DNA from: Negativicutes bacterium
GTDB lineage: Bacteria; Bacillota_C; Negativicutes; Sporomusales_B; JARLHX01
DNA: 17,804 nucleotides
NCBI GenBank assembly: GCA_031292015.1
Contig: JARLHY010000073.1
Coordinates: forward strand, 1 to 17,804
Direction of reading: 5' to 3'
The notes under the pieces are model-generated. The model saw nothing but the letters and a program-made list of their open reading frames with translations, searched no databases and was not told the origin of the DNA. The translations under genes and the position numbers were made by a program. This document shows, in pieces, positions 1 through 5,391 of this stretch. Positions within the stretch are counted from its first letter, which is position 1; each line of letters starts with the position of its first letter.

Positions 1-64
1 CAGGATTTGAACCTGCGACCTTCGGGTTATGAGCCCGACGAGCTGCCAGCTGCTCCACCCCGCG
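1..64 (-). tRNA. Initiator tRNA-fMet (CAT), 3' end cut by window edge
   Basis: Read on the minus strand it begins CGCGGGGTGGAGCAG and carries anticodon CAT in the loop CTCATAA. The anticodon stem ends in three G:C pairs (GGG/CCC), the hallmark of the initiator tRNA. The T arm (GGTTCAAATCC) is present. The last part of the acceptor stem lies outside the window. It is the third member of a Thr-Tyr-fMet cluster. Confidence 0.93.
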
Positions 65-94
65 ATGAACAAGATGAACGATATATGGATATAG

Positions 95-179
95 TGGTGG
101 AGGGGGCTGGATTCGAACCAGCGAAGGCGAAGCCGGCAGATTTACAGTCTGCTCCCTTTAACCACTCGGGAACCCCTCC
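95..179 (-). tRNA. tRNA-Tyr (GTA)
   Basis: The acceptor stem GGAGGGG/CCCCTCC closes the gene. The anticodon loop CTGTAAA gives GTA. The long variable arm expected of class II tRNA-Tyr is present, and CCA is encoded (TGG at 95-97 on the plus strand). It lies between the Thr and fMet tRNAs. Confidence 0.96.
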
Positions 180-188
180 GTATTTTAC

Positions 189-264
189 TGGAGCTGGCGA
201 GAGGAATTGAACCCCCAACCTGCTGATTACAAGTCAGCTGCTCTACCAATTGAGCTACGCCAGC
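189..264 (-). tRNA. tRNA-Thr (TGT)
   Basis: The acceptor stem GCTGGCG/CGCCAGC, D arm TAGCTCAATTGGTAGAGCA, anticodon TGT in the loop CTTGTAA, T arm GGTTCAATTCC and an encoded CCA are all present. It is the first tRNA of the cluster, about 25 nt downstream of the predicted start point of the promoter at 296-324. Confidence 0.96.
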
Positions 265-292
265 GCAGCAGGACTCTGTAATAGTGACAAAA

Positions 293-324
293 GTTATTAT
301 ATAATAACCAGGTTATTATGTCAA
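293..324 (-). promoter_or_regulatory. Sigma-A promoter of the tRNA cluster with palindromic spacer
   Basis: On the minus strand a perfect -35 TTGACA (319-324) and a perfect -10 TATAAT (296-301) are separated by exactly 17 bp. The spacer, 302-318, is itself a perfect odd palindrome, TAATAACC-T-GGTTATTA. A second perfect 16-bp palindrome, GTTATTATATAATAAC (293-308), spans the -10 box. The promoter call is strong. That the palindromes form an operator is inference. Confidence 0.9.
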
Positions 325-527
325 TACCGTGTTTGGTGGTTATTCCTGGCAATCAACTGCCGCGCTTTGCTTTGTCACATTGTGTGAGCCTGACGAGATA
401 TAAGTGTAGCACATCGCAGGCTGTGTGGCAATAGGTATTTTCTGATATTCTGAGAACCGGACCGATAACTTCGGCCGGCCTTAATTGCCATGCCTTTCTC
501 CGGCAATTCATCGCATTACAGAGCTCT
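325..527. other. Intergenic region between tRNA promoter and uppP stop
   Basis: I see no gene here. One hairpin is visible (AATTGCC at 483-489 pairing with GGCAATT at 502-508, 12-nt loop), downstream of uppP. It lacks a following T-run, so I do not call it an intrinsic terminator. A minus-strand frame through this stretch shows no recognisable protein and no ribosome binding site. Confidence 0.5.
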
Positions 528-1346
528 TCACGCACCCCTGACAAAATAAACGCCAGCGACCAGCGCCGCCATGGCCAGACGATAGACGGCAAACATGGCG
601 AAATTATGAGTACGGAGATAACGCAGAAGAAAGCTGATGCAAAACAGCCCCACCACCGCCGAGACGGCTGATCCGACCAAGAAGAGCGGATTGGCGATAT
701 TATGGATGATGTCAGGAGTATGCTTCAAAGCGGCTCCGGCGATAATCGGTGTGGACAACAGAAAAGAAAATTTGGCGGACGCTTCCCGAGTAAAACCCAG
801 CAGGCGGGCCGTAGTCATGGTTATACCGGAACGCGATACCCCGGGAATCAAGGCCAAAGCCTGAGAAATCCCGATTAAAAGAGCCTGGACGAAAGTGATT
901 CTTGCCAGATTGAAACTTTGGACCGCCATCTTGTCGACATAGTACAAGACGATCCCCATTATGGCGAGTCCGGAAGCAATGATCAACGGCTGGGAACGGA
1001 TCAGCCCCTCGATTGTGGATTCCAGGAGGAGTCCTGCTAGCCCGCCGGGGATGGTAGCTGCTACCAGATACCAAAACATTTTCCCTTCTTGGGTTTTCAT
1101 TCCTTTGGTCAGTCCATCGACAGTAAGCCTAAGCCAATCCTGAAAAAAATAAGTCAGCACTGCGATCAGCGTCCCGACATGGAGGGCTACATCGAGAGCT
1201 ATGTCGATATTCCCCCCGGCCTGATTAATGATGGTATCCCAGTCAAACAACCAGCGGGTAAGGATGAGATGGGCCGAACTGGATATTGGCAGAAATTCAC
1301 CGATACCTTGAACAATTCCTAGAACAATTGCGATAAACCACAACAT
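528..1346 (-). CDS. uppP: Undecaprenyl-diphosphate phosphatase UppP (BacA family)
   Basis: This 272-residue integral membrane protein removes a phosphate from undecaprenyl diphosphate, regenerating the lipid carrier for peptidoglycan and other wall polymers. Overexpression of family members gives bacitracin resistance. The (E/Q)xxxE signature is at Q13-E17 followed by FLPISSSAHL, with H26 matching the conserved His. The second signature PGVSRSGITM lies in the middle. The rest is strongly hydrophobic, fitting a multi-pass protein, and the length is usual for the family. The ATG is preceded by AAAGGAGT at good spacing. A promoter (TTGCAA, 17 bp, TATAAT) overlaps the end of the upstream Nudix gene, so uppP can be transcribed alone. 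IspDF, encoded about 14 kb away, makes precursor for the same lipid. Confidence 0.96.
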   Translation of the reverse strand: MLWFIAIVLGIVQGIGEFLPISSSAHLILTRWLFDWDTIINQAGGNIDIALDVALHVGTLIAVLTYFFQDWLRLTVDGLTKGMKTQEGKMFWYLVAATIPGGLAGLLLESTIEGLIRSQPLIIASGLAIMGIVLYYVDKMAVQSFNLARITFVQALLIGISQALALIPGVSRSGITMTTARLLGFTREASAKFSFLLSTPIIAGAALKHTPDIIHNIANPLFLVGSAVSAVVGLFCISFLLRYLRTHNFAMFAVYRLAMAALVAGVYFVRGA

Positions 1347-1449
1347 AGTGAAGCTACTCCTTTATGTCCCGTATTTTCGCTAAACTGAACCTGCCATTGT
1401 TTATCGGCCATTTTAACGAAGGATATGTTTTCTGTTGAAAACCGTTATT

Positions 1450-1478
1450 ATTATAATACAGGCTTAGCTGATTTGCAA
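1450..1478 (-). promoter_or_regulatory. Predicted sigma-A promoter of uppP
   Basis: Minus strand: TTGCAA (1473-1478), 17 bp, TATAAT (1450-1455). The -10 box overlaps the stop codon of the Nudix gene. The predicted start near 1443 gives a leader of about 97 nt, which contains a small hairpin (GTTTTC at 1427-1432 with GAAAAC at 1437-1442). Confidence 0.7.
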
Positions 1479-2011
1479 TTTTGTGCCTGCCCGGCAAGCA
1501 TCTTTATCACCCGGGCGTCAGTGGGGAAGGCGAGCGGCGGCAGCGCCGTCAGTGGGAAATAATCCACGGCGTCAATATCGTCTCCCGGCTGAACTGCCCC
1601 TCCCGCCACCCGGGCACTGAACCATACTCCGACGGTGTGTACCTCAGGATTATGCCAATTGGACAAAACGGTGAACACTTCTTCCGGTTCGATGATCAGA
1701 CCGGTTTCCTCGCGAAATTCGCGAACGATTGCCGCCCTGACGTCTTCATCGTATTCGACGTAGCCACAGGGTATGCACCATAATCCGGGGTAAGTGGCTC
1801 CGGCAGCCCGGCGGCCCAGCAGTATCCTGCCGCCTTCCAGCACAATAGCGGCAACTCCGACGATGGGATTTTCATACATAATGTAACTGCATCGGCCGCA
1901 GACAAGCCGGCAGCGCTCGCCTGCCTGCCGATAATCCAGACTCCCGCCGCACTTCGGACAGAACCAGAACCGCCGCCGTGGCGGCTGAACGTTTCTTTCC
2001 CCTGCTTCCAT
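1451..2011 (-). CDS. Nudix hydrolase with N-terminal zinc ribbon
   Basis: The predicted protein has 186 residues. The first third holds a four-cysteine zinc ribbon (CPKC then CGRC about 20 residues later). A Nudix domain follows with a complete Nudix box: G, five residues, E, seven residues, then REFREETGL. This family hydrolyses nucleoside diphosphates linked to another moiety and binds divalent metal through the box glutamates. The exact substrate (ADP-ribose, NADH or other) cannot be read from sequence. I chose the ATG at 2011 because GGAGGTG sits five bases ahead of it. The longer open frame reaching 2146 would overlap the upstream gene and has no such site. A terminator lies just upstream at 2033-2070. 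Confidence 0.9.
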   Translation of the reverse strand: MEAGERNVQPPRRRFWFCPKCGGSLDYRQAGERCRLVCGRCSYIMYENPIVGVAAIVLEGGRILLGRRAAGATYPGLWCIPCGYVEYDEDVRAAIVREFREETGLIIEPEEVFTVLSNWHNPEVHTVGVWFSARVAGGAVQPGDDIDAVDYFPLTALPPLAFPTDARVIKMLAGQAQNCKSAKPVL

Positions 2012-2032
2012 GAAGCACCTCCAGACGCCGGC

Positions 2033-2070
2033 AAAAAAACAGCGGCGAATATTGTCTGGCATTTCGCCGC
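2033..2070 (-). terminator. Intrinsic terminator between DUF421 gene and Nudix gene
   Basis: Minus strand: stem GCGGCGAA/TTCGCCGC (2063-2070 with 2042-2049), 13-nt loop, then TG and seven T (2033-2039). It ends the DUF421 transcript about 20 nt after the stop. Only about 22 nt separate its T-run from the Nudix start codon. Confidence 0.8.
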
Positions 2071-2090
2071 GGCAAAAGCGATACCCTCCT

Positions 2091-2795
2091 TCAGTGTAAA
2101 AAAGTTCCGCTTTCCTGAACTTTGTCCTTAATAACGTGCAAATCATGATTTTTGTCCATAAACGCTACGAAGACTTCATTCAGGTCACTTTGATACTGTT
2201 TCCTCCATTCCTCCATTTGCTCCCTGCCGAAACCCATCCGCCGCAGCACTTCTTCCTGCAGTTCGCCTTCCAGAATGACAGGTACGAGAATCCGGTTGGG
2301 AGCCACCGTTACATTCATCCGGCTGGCAGTCAGCGGCAAAAATTCCGCTTTTTTCAAAACGCTGAGTTTGCCGTGCGGTTCGAGCACCGCCAGTTCTACC
2401 TCGGTGATGTCAAAAACGTCTTTCTCCCGGAGCAGCTGCAGCAGCATTTCGGCTGTCAACCGCACCTGCCTCAGGTTGGTTTTGATGATTTGGCCGTTTT
2501 CCACCAACACGGTGGGCTCGTGATGCAACCGGTGATGAAAAGCACGGTATTTGAGGGAAATCCAGCTGACGGCGATCTGCAGAAGTCCGAGCAGGATAAG
2601 ACCGGCAACGGTCTCGCCCAGCCCGATGCGGGGATCGGCAATACCGGCGCCAGCCACCGTTCCGGCGGTGATCGACACGGCAAAATCAAAGGGACTGAAA
2701 TCGCCCAGCTGCCGTTTTCCCATCGCCAGCCACACCGCAAGCAGCACCGTCATGATCGCCAGTACCTTAAACGCGATAACGCCAAGCTGATCCAT
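2091..2795 (-). CDS. DUF421 (YetF/YkjA-type) membrane protein
   Basis: The 234-residue protein has about three N-terminal hydrophobic segments (roughly residues 8-28, 37-57 and 63-83), then a soluble domain with the family pattern PTVLVENGQI, LRQVRLT...LLQLLREKDVFDITEVELAVLEPHG. Members occur widely in Firmicutes, often as several paralogues, some expressed in spores. The biochemical role is not known. The ATG has GGAGGGG at good spacing. The length and the junction of membrane part and soluble part are normal for the family. I find no strong promoter in the 436 bp upstream. A terminator follows the gene. Confidence 0.88.
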   Translation of the reverse strand: MDQLGVIAFKVLAIMTVLLAVWLAMGKRQLGDFSPFDFAVSITAGTVAGAGIADPRIGLGETVAGLILLGLLQIAVSWISLKYRAFHHRLHHEPTVLVENGQIIKTNLRQVRLTAEMLLQLLREKDVFDITEVELAVLEPHGKLSVLKKAEFLPLTASRMNVTVAPNRILVPVILEGELQEEVLRRMGFGREQMEEWRKQYQSDLNEVFVAFMDKNHDLHVIKDKVQESGTFLH

Positions 2796-3191
2796 GCCTT
2801 CCCCTCCTGATCAATGATAGATCTAGTGTGGGCATCACAAGCCGGGTTTATAACTTTCTGGCCGCTGAGTGAAGAACCTTCTAAGGCGAGGGGAATTCTA
2901 TAGTCATCATACCTGCCGATATCTCGGAGGCCGCAACAGTGCCGGACGAATGGAGCTTCGGATATGAGACGCCGCAATGGCCTGAAACGGCCTCCACGTG
3001 CGCCGCAGACCACAGTCGTCCATGACTGCGTGTAACTCCCCTGGCCATCCGTGGCCGCCGCGTGCGACGAGGCTCAGCTTCCTTCACCAACGGCGCCCGG
3101 CATACTCCGCAACCCCGCCAGACACCTTTGCTGCTTCGCTGTTTCGGGGATAGTAAAACCGGACCCGAACTATTCCTTAGCTGAAAACCAA
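2796..3191. other. GC-rich, hairpin-rich intergenic region of unknown function
   Basis: About 400 bp holds no open frame with a ribosome binding site or recognisable product. Several inverted repeats are visible: GGAGGCCG (2926-2933) with CGGCCTCC (2988-2995); CGAA/TTCG (2947-2960); CAGTC/GACTG (3013-3028); GGCCA-TCCG-TGGCC (3043-3056), a UNCG-type tetraloop if read on the plus strand; and CCCCG/CGGGG (3113-3149). A plus-strand transcript would end at the bidirectional terminator at 3192-3223. I looked for signatures of RNase P RNA, tmRNA, SRP RNA and common riboswitches and did not find them. It may be a structured RNA or a dispersed repeat. Confidence 0.45.
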
Positions 3192-3223
3192 ATAAAAACG
3201 AGGACTTGCGTCCTCGTTTTTAT
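3192..3223 (-). terminator. Bidirectional intrinsic terminator after the peroxiredoxin gene
   Basis: A perfect 14-bp stem, ATAAAAACGAGGAC/GTCCTCGTTTTTAT, with loop TTGC. The A and T flanks make it usable on both strands. It starts 8 nt after the peroxiredoxin stop on the minus strand and could also end any plus-strand RNA from 2796-3191. Confidence 0.9.
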
Positions 3224-3231
3224 GTATCAGC

Positions 3232-3768
3232 TTACAGCGTCCGCTCGCCGGGATGCCAGTCGATGGGGCAAAGCCCGCCGGTCTGCAGCGCCTGCAGCAC
3301 CCGCAGCGTCTCGTCAACACTGCGTCCGACGTTGAGATCGCTCACTACCTGGTAACGCAGAATCCCTTCAGGATCAATGATAAACAGACCACGAAGGGCG
3401 ATTCCCTGATCCTCGATGAGAACACCGTAGTCGCGGGACACCTGTTTGGTTATGTCGGAAGCCAGGGGATACGAAAGCCCACCTATGCCGCCGTCGGTCT
3501 GGGACGCCCTCACCCAGGCCCGATGGCTGTAAACACTGTCAACGCTCACCCCCAGGATTTCCGCGTCGGCTTTGCGGAAATCCTCCAGCCGGGAATTGAA
3601 ACCGCGAATCTCGGTCGGGCAGACAAAAGTGAAATCCAGCGGATAGAAGAACAGTACCAGCCATTTGCCCTGATAGTCGGACAGCGTTGCCACCTGATCG
3701 AGGGCATCGATGTTCTTGGTTGTCGGCATGGTGAAAGCCGGAGCTTTTTGACCAACCTTGGCGCTCAT
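3232..3768 (-). CDS. Typical 2-Cys peroxiredoxin (AhpC/Prx1 family)
   Basis: This 178-residue cytosolic thiol peroxidase reduces hydrogen peroxide, alkyl hydroperoxides and probably peroxynitrite. The peroxidatic site is FYPLDFTFVCPTEI with C50. The resolving cysteine is C167 in GGLCPIDW. The GGIG element is at about residues 93-96. The protein ends a few residues after the resolving cysteine and lacks the YF tail of peroxidation-sensitive forms, so I infer a robust enzyme. The reductant (AhpF, thioredoxin or rubredoxin type) is not encoded nearby. A very strong site, AAAGGAGGT, precedes the ATG. It is monocistronic, with a terminator at each side. Two PerR-like boxes lie in the promoter region. 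Confidence 0.95.
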   Translation of the reverse strand: MSAKVGQKAPAFTMPTTKNIDALDQVATLSDYQGKWLVLFFYPLDFTFVCPTEIRGFNSRLEDFRKADAEILGVSVDSVYSHRAWVRASQTDGGIGGLSYPLASDITKQVSRDYGVLIEDQGIALRGLFIIDPEGILRYQVVSDLNVGRSVDETLRVLQALQTGGLCPIDWHPGERTL

Positions 3769-3789
3769 AAATAACGACCTCCTTTATTT

Positions 3790-3821
3790 TAATAATAATT
3801 ATCTTTTGATATTAATTATAA
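3790..3821 (-). promoter_or_regulatory. Peroxiredoxin promoter with two PerR-like boxes
   Basis: Compared with the Bacillus PerR consensus TTATAATNATTATAA, minus-strand 3807-3821 (TTATAATTAATATCA) matches all of the first half-site and 5 of 7 in the second. 3790-3804 (AGATAATTATTATTA) differs from TTATAATTATTATAA at three positions. The centres are 17 bp apart. The first box contains a TATAAT -10 (3815-3820). No good -35 is visible. The region is AT-rich, so chance matches are possible. Confidence 0.5.
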
Positions 3822-3873
3822 TCTATCTCTGACTGGATTTTCCCTTTCCCCATCGGAAATATTTTGCATTTTT

Positions 3874-3912
3874 TTTAAAAAAATATACGCCGGCCACAAA
3901 AGTGACCGGCGT
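3874..3912 (-). terminator. Intrinsic terminator after the BrxF-like gene
   Basis: Minus strand: ACGCCGGTCAC-TTTT-GTGGCCGGCGT, an 11-bp stem (one G-T pair) at 3887-3912, followed by TATATTTTTTT. It begins 4 nt after the stop codon of the P-loop gene. Confidence 0.9.
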
Positions 3913-3916
3913 CTGA

Positions 3917-4381
3917 TCAGTCTATCTCGATCAATTTGATATCCTTGGCGGCGTAATAATAAGGCTCGGCCCGCCCAGGCTCAAGGAAGGAAAGCCGGCC
4001 GGACTCATAACGGCCGGGCCAGGCAGCAACAATCAGGTGTTTTTTGCTCAGTTGCCTTAAGAGCGCCAACGGATCAAGATTAAGGAGCGGCGTAAAAAAG
4101 AGCTGGATGCCGTCAAGCAAAATGACCTCCGCTTTTTCCTTGCTCAGCATATCGTCCAGGAGATGCGGAGCCTCACGGGGTCTGGCTTTGGGCACCAGTT
4201 CCAACAGTTCGGCGGTAACCAGATCCTGGCTGTCGACATATTTCCAGCCCCGGTTAGTAGCCAGCTCGCGCATGATCTTACTTTTACCGCTGCCCGGTTT
4301 GCCGACAATAAGCACTAACCGTTCCGGATCTCCCTTCACCGTTTGGATAAAGTCTACAACTATCTGGCTAGCTACAGGCAT
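3917..4381 (-). CDS. BrxF-like P-loop ATPase (resembles BREX-3 BrxF)
   Basis: The 154-residue protein has a Walker A motif GKPGSGKS at 27-34 and a Walker B-like strand VILLDG at 86-91. The later features LDPLALLRQLSKKHLIVAAWPG (about 102-123) and an LSFLEPG segment near 130 match my memory of the BrxF pattern (DPLrLLq.lSr...VaaW.G...LtyaePgHpEY). BrxF is a small P-loop protein of type 3 BREX phage-defence clusters with no settled mechanism. None of the other BREX-3 genes (brxC, pglX, brxH, pglZ, brxA) is in the window. The ATG has GAGGGGG ahead of it. The gene follows a small unknown gene, and the end of a short tail frame overlaps its start by 10 nt. A terminator follows. The P-loop call is firm; the BrxF assignment is from remembered pattern. 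Confidence 0.75.
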   Translation of the reverse strand: MPVASQIVVDFIQTVKGDPERLVLIVGKPGSGKSKIMRELATNRGWKYVDSQDLVTAELLELVPKARPREAPHLLDDMLSKEKAEVILLDGIQLFFTPLLNLDPLALLRQLSKKHLIVAAWPGRYESGRLSFLEPGRAEPYYYAAKDIKLIEID

Positions 4382-4461
4382 AGCTGGTCCCCCTCGCCCC
4401 TGATTTCAAAGACATATTTCGGCAGAATGATCTTAAATTCCTCCCCGGCGGCTAAAACTCC
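4372..4461 (-). other. Short open frame, probable frameshifted C-terminal tail of the 4452-4775 gene
   Basis: Reading in the -1 frame relative to the upstream gene, this stretch is open for 29 codons and reads GVLAAGEEFKIILP, then KYVFEIRGEG to the end. The TAG stop falls 10 nt inside the start of the BrxF-like gene, the overlap expected of translationally coupled genes. It has no start codon or ribosome site of its own. A single-base indel between 4452 and 4461 would join it to the upstream gene. A natural frameshift, a sequence error or a chance open frame are all possible. Confidence 0.4.
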
Positions 4462-4775
4462 CTACAAGGAGAGATAAAGATACGAGGATTGGCTTTACTG
4501 GAGGAAAGGCGCTGGTCCAACTGCACTTTGCGGCAGTCGAGAGTAAATTTCAGGACAAAATCATCGCCGCGATAACAAAAATATTCATTGGGAATGATAT
4601 AAATGATAAGATCGATATCATCCAGCAGCACTGCACCGTCGGCAAATTCCACAGTCAGGTCCTGCCGAGCGGGAAACTCCAGCCGCGAGCCCACCCGCTG
4701 CCCGGCTATATGTTCAGGAGTGATCGAGACGATCCGGGCCGGATCGCCGACACGGGACTTAACAACAAAATCCAC
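4452..4775 (-). CDS. Small protein of unknown function, possibly 3'-frameshifted
   Basis: I do not recognise this 107-residue product. It starts at GTG with an excellent site (AGGAGGT, about 6 nt spacing). The sequence alternates hydrophobic and charged residues as in a beta-rich soluble domain (LTVEFADGAVLLDDIDLI, then FVLKFTLDCRKV). There is no signal peptide and no clear membrane segment; IDLIIYIIP at 54-62 is a short hydrophobic strand. Two of its cysteines are at 67 and 81. The stop is followed in the -1 frame by a coding-like tail reaching the BrxF-like start, so the gene may be longer or inactivated. It is the first gene of a two-gene minus-strand unit and diverges from the Cys-rich gene at 4938. 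Confidence 0.6.
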   Translation of the reverse strand: MDFVVKSRVGDPARIVSITPEHIAGQRVGSRLEFPARQDLTVEFADGAVLLDDIDLIIYIIPNEYFCYRGDDFVLKFTLDCRKVQLDQRLSSSKANPRIFISPCREF

Positions 4776-4883
4776 TGGCTACCTCCTGTCCTCCGAATCG
4801 GGGCAATAACAAAAATGAGGGCCCCAGATAACATGATTCTATAAGCAGTCCCTTAATCCCCCCATCCGCCGTAGGGTTTATTA

Positions 4884-4892
4884 TGATATAAT
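4884..4892 (+). promoter_or_regulatory. Extended -10 promoter of the Cys-rich gene
   Basis: Plus strand TGATATAAT carries a TGn extension directly ahead of a perfect TATAAT (4887-4892). There is no good -35. The predicted start near 4899 gives a 39-nt leader to the ATG at 4938. Confidence 0.6.
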
Positions 4893-4937
4893 CATCTTGG
4901 TCAAAATTTGCATGGCGAATACAGGAGGTGCGAAATC

Positions 4938-5300
4938 ATGGAAAAGTTCACCTGCGGCTGCGGTCGGAGTGTCAGGGACGTGTACTATAAAAACGGCGGT
5001 TACATGTGCGTGAAATGTTTCTGGCAAGGCTGCGAAAGCCCTTTTGATTACCTCATCACCCTGCTGGCCAGCAGGGGGCTTGTCATCACCTATAAGAACG
5101 AACCTGTACTCATTCTTAAGCAGTTCAGCGCCGACTGTCTGGCCGACAGGGAAACCGTCGTCCGGCCGAACAAGGAGTGGCTGTGGATCAGCGGTGACGA
5201 ATTCTGGATGAATTACACCGGCAAGCCGGAACAACTGCGCGACTATATAACCAATTATTCGGTCGCCGCAGAAGACGGCTGCTGCGCCAAGGAAGACTGA
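4938..5300 (+). CDS. Small Cys-rich, possible zinc-ribbon protein of unknown function
   Basis: The 120-residue product is the only clear plus-strand gene in the window. I chose the ATG at 4938 because GGAGGTG lies 7 nt upstream. An in-frame ATG at 4908 has no such site. Cysteines at C6, C8, C24, C27 (CVKC) and C32 suggest an N-terminal metal-binding ribbon, although the first pair is spaced CxC rather than CxxC. A compact domain rich in aromatics follows (EWLWISGDEFWMNY at 80-93), and the tail ends with CC and acidic residues. I do not recognise the family. The antisense frame 4881-5303 lacks a ribosome site and any recognisable motif. It diverges from the unit encoding the BrxF-like protein. 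Confidence 0.75.
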   Translation: MEKFTCGCGRSVRDVYYKNGGYMCVKCFWQGCESPFDYLITLLASRGLVITYKNEPVLILKQFSADCLADRETVVRPNKEWLWISGDEFWMNYTGKPEQLRDYITNYSVAAEDGCCAKED

Positions 5301-5356
5301 CAAAACCGGGAACCGTCATGCTGAAGTCAAAACCCGTTTCTTCACTTTGTCTATAC

Positions 5357-5386
5357 GCAAAAAACGACACCGCGCGCGGTGTCGTT
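5357..5386 (-). terminator. Intrinsic terminator after sigH, shared with the convergent Cys-rich gene
   Basis: AACGACACCGC-GC-GCGGTGTCGTT (5363-5386) is an 11-bp stem with a 2-nt centre. On the minus strand it is followed by a T-run just after the sigH stop. On the plus strand CTCTTTT follows, so it may also end the convergent transcript. Confidence 0.85.
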
Positions 5387-5391
5387 CTCTT

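Noticed and set aside
353..592. 79-residue minus-strand open frame between the tRNAs and uppP
   Set aside because: It overlaps the end of uppP, has no ribosome site, and its product is not protein-like.
2136..2810. 224-residue plus-strand open frame opposite the DUF421 gene
   Set aside because: The minus strand holds a recognised family with a good start. The plus product is rich in His, Gln and Phe as expected of antisense.
2750..3090. Short minus-strand open frames in the structured gap (87 and 69 residues)
   Set aside because: No ribosome sites and no recognised family. One overlaps the DUF421 start. They are more easily explained by the GC-rich repeat or RNA.
2796..3191. Possible RNase P RNA, tmRNA, SRP RNA or cobalamin riboswitch
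   Set aside because: An AACCCGGCTT stretch on the minus strand recalls the RNase P 3' end, but the GAGGAAAGTCC core is absent. The other RNAs' core motifs were also not found.
4881..5303. 140-residue minus-strand open frame opposite the Cys-rich gene
   Set aside because: No ribosome site and no motif. The plus-strand frame has GGAGGTG, a promoter and protein-like composition.
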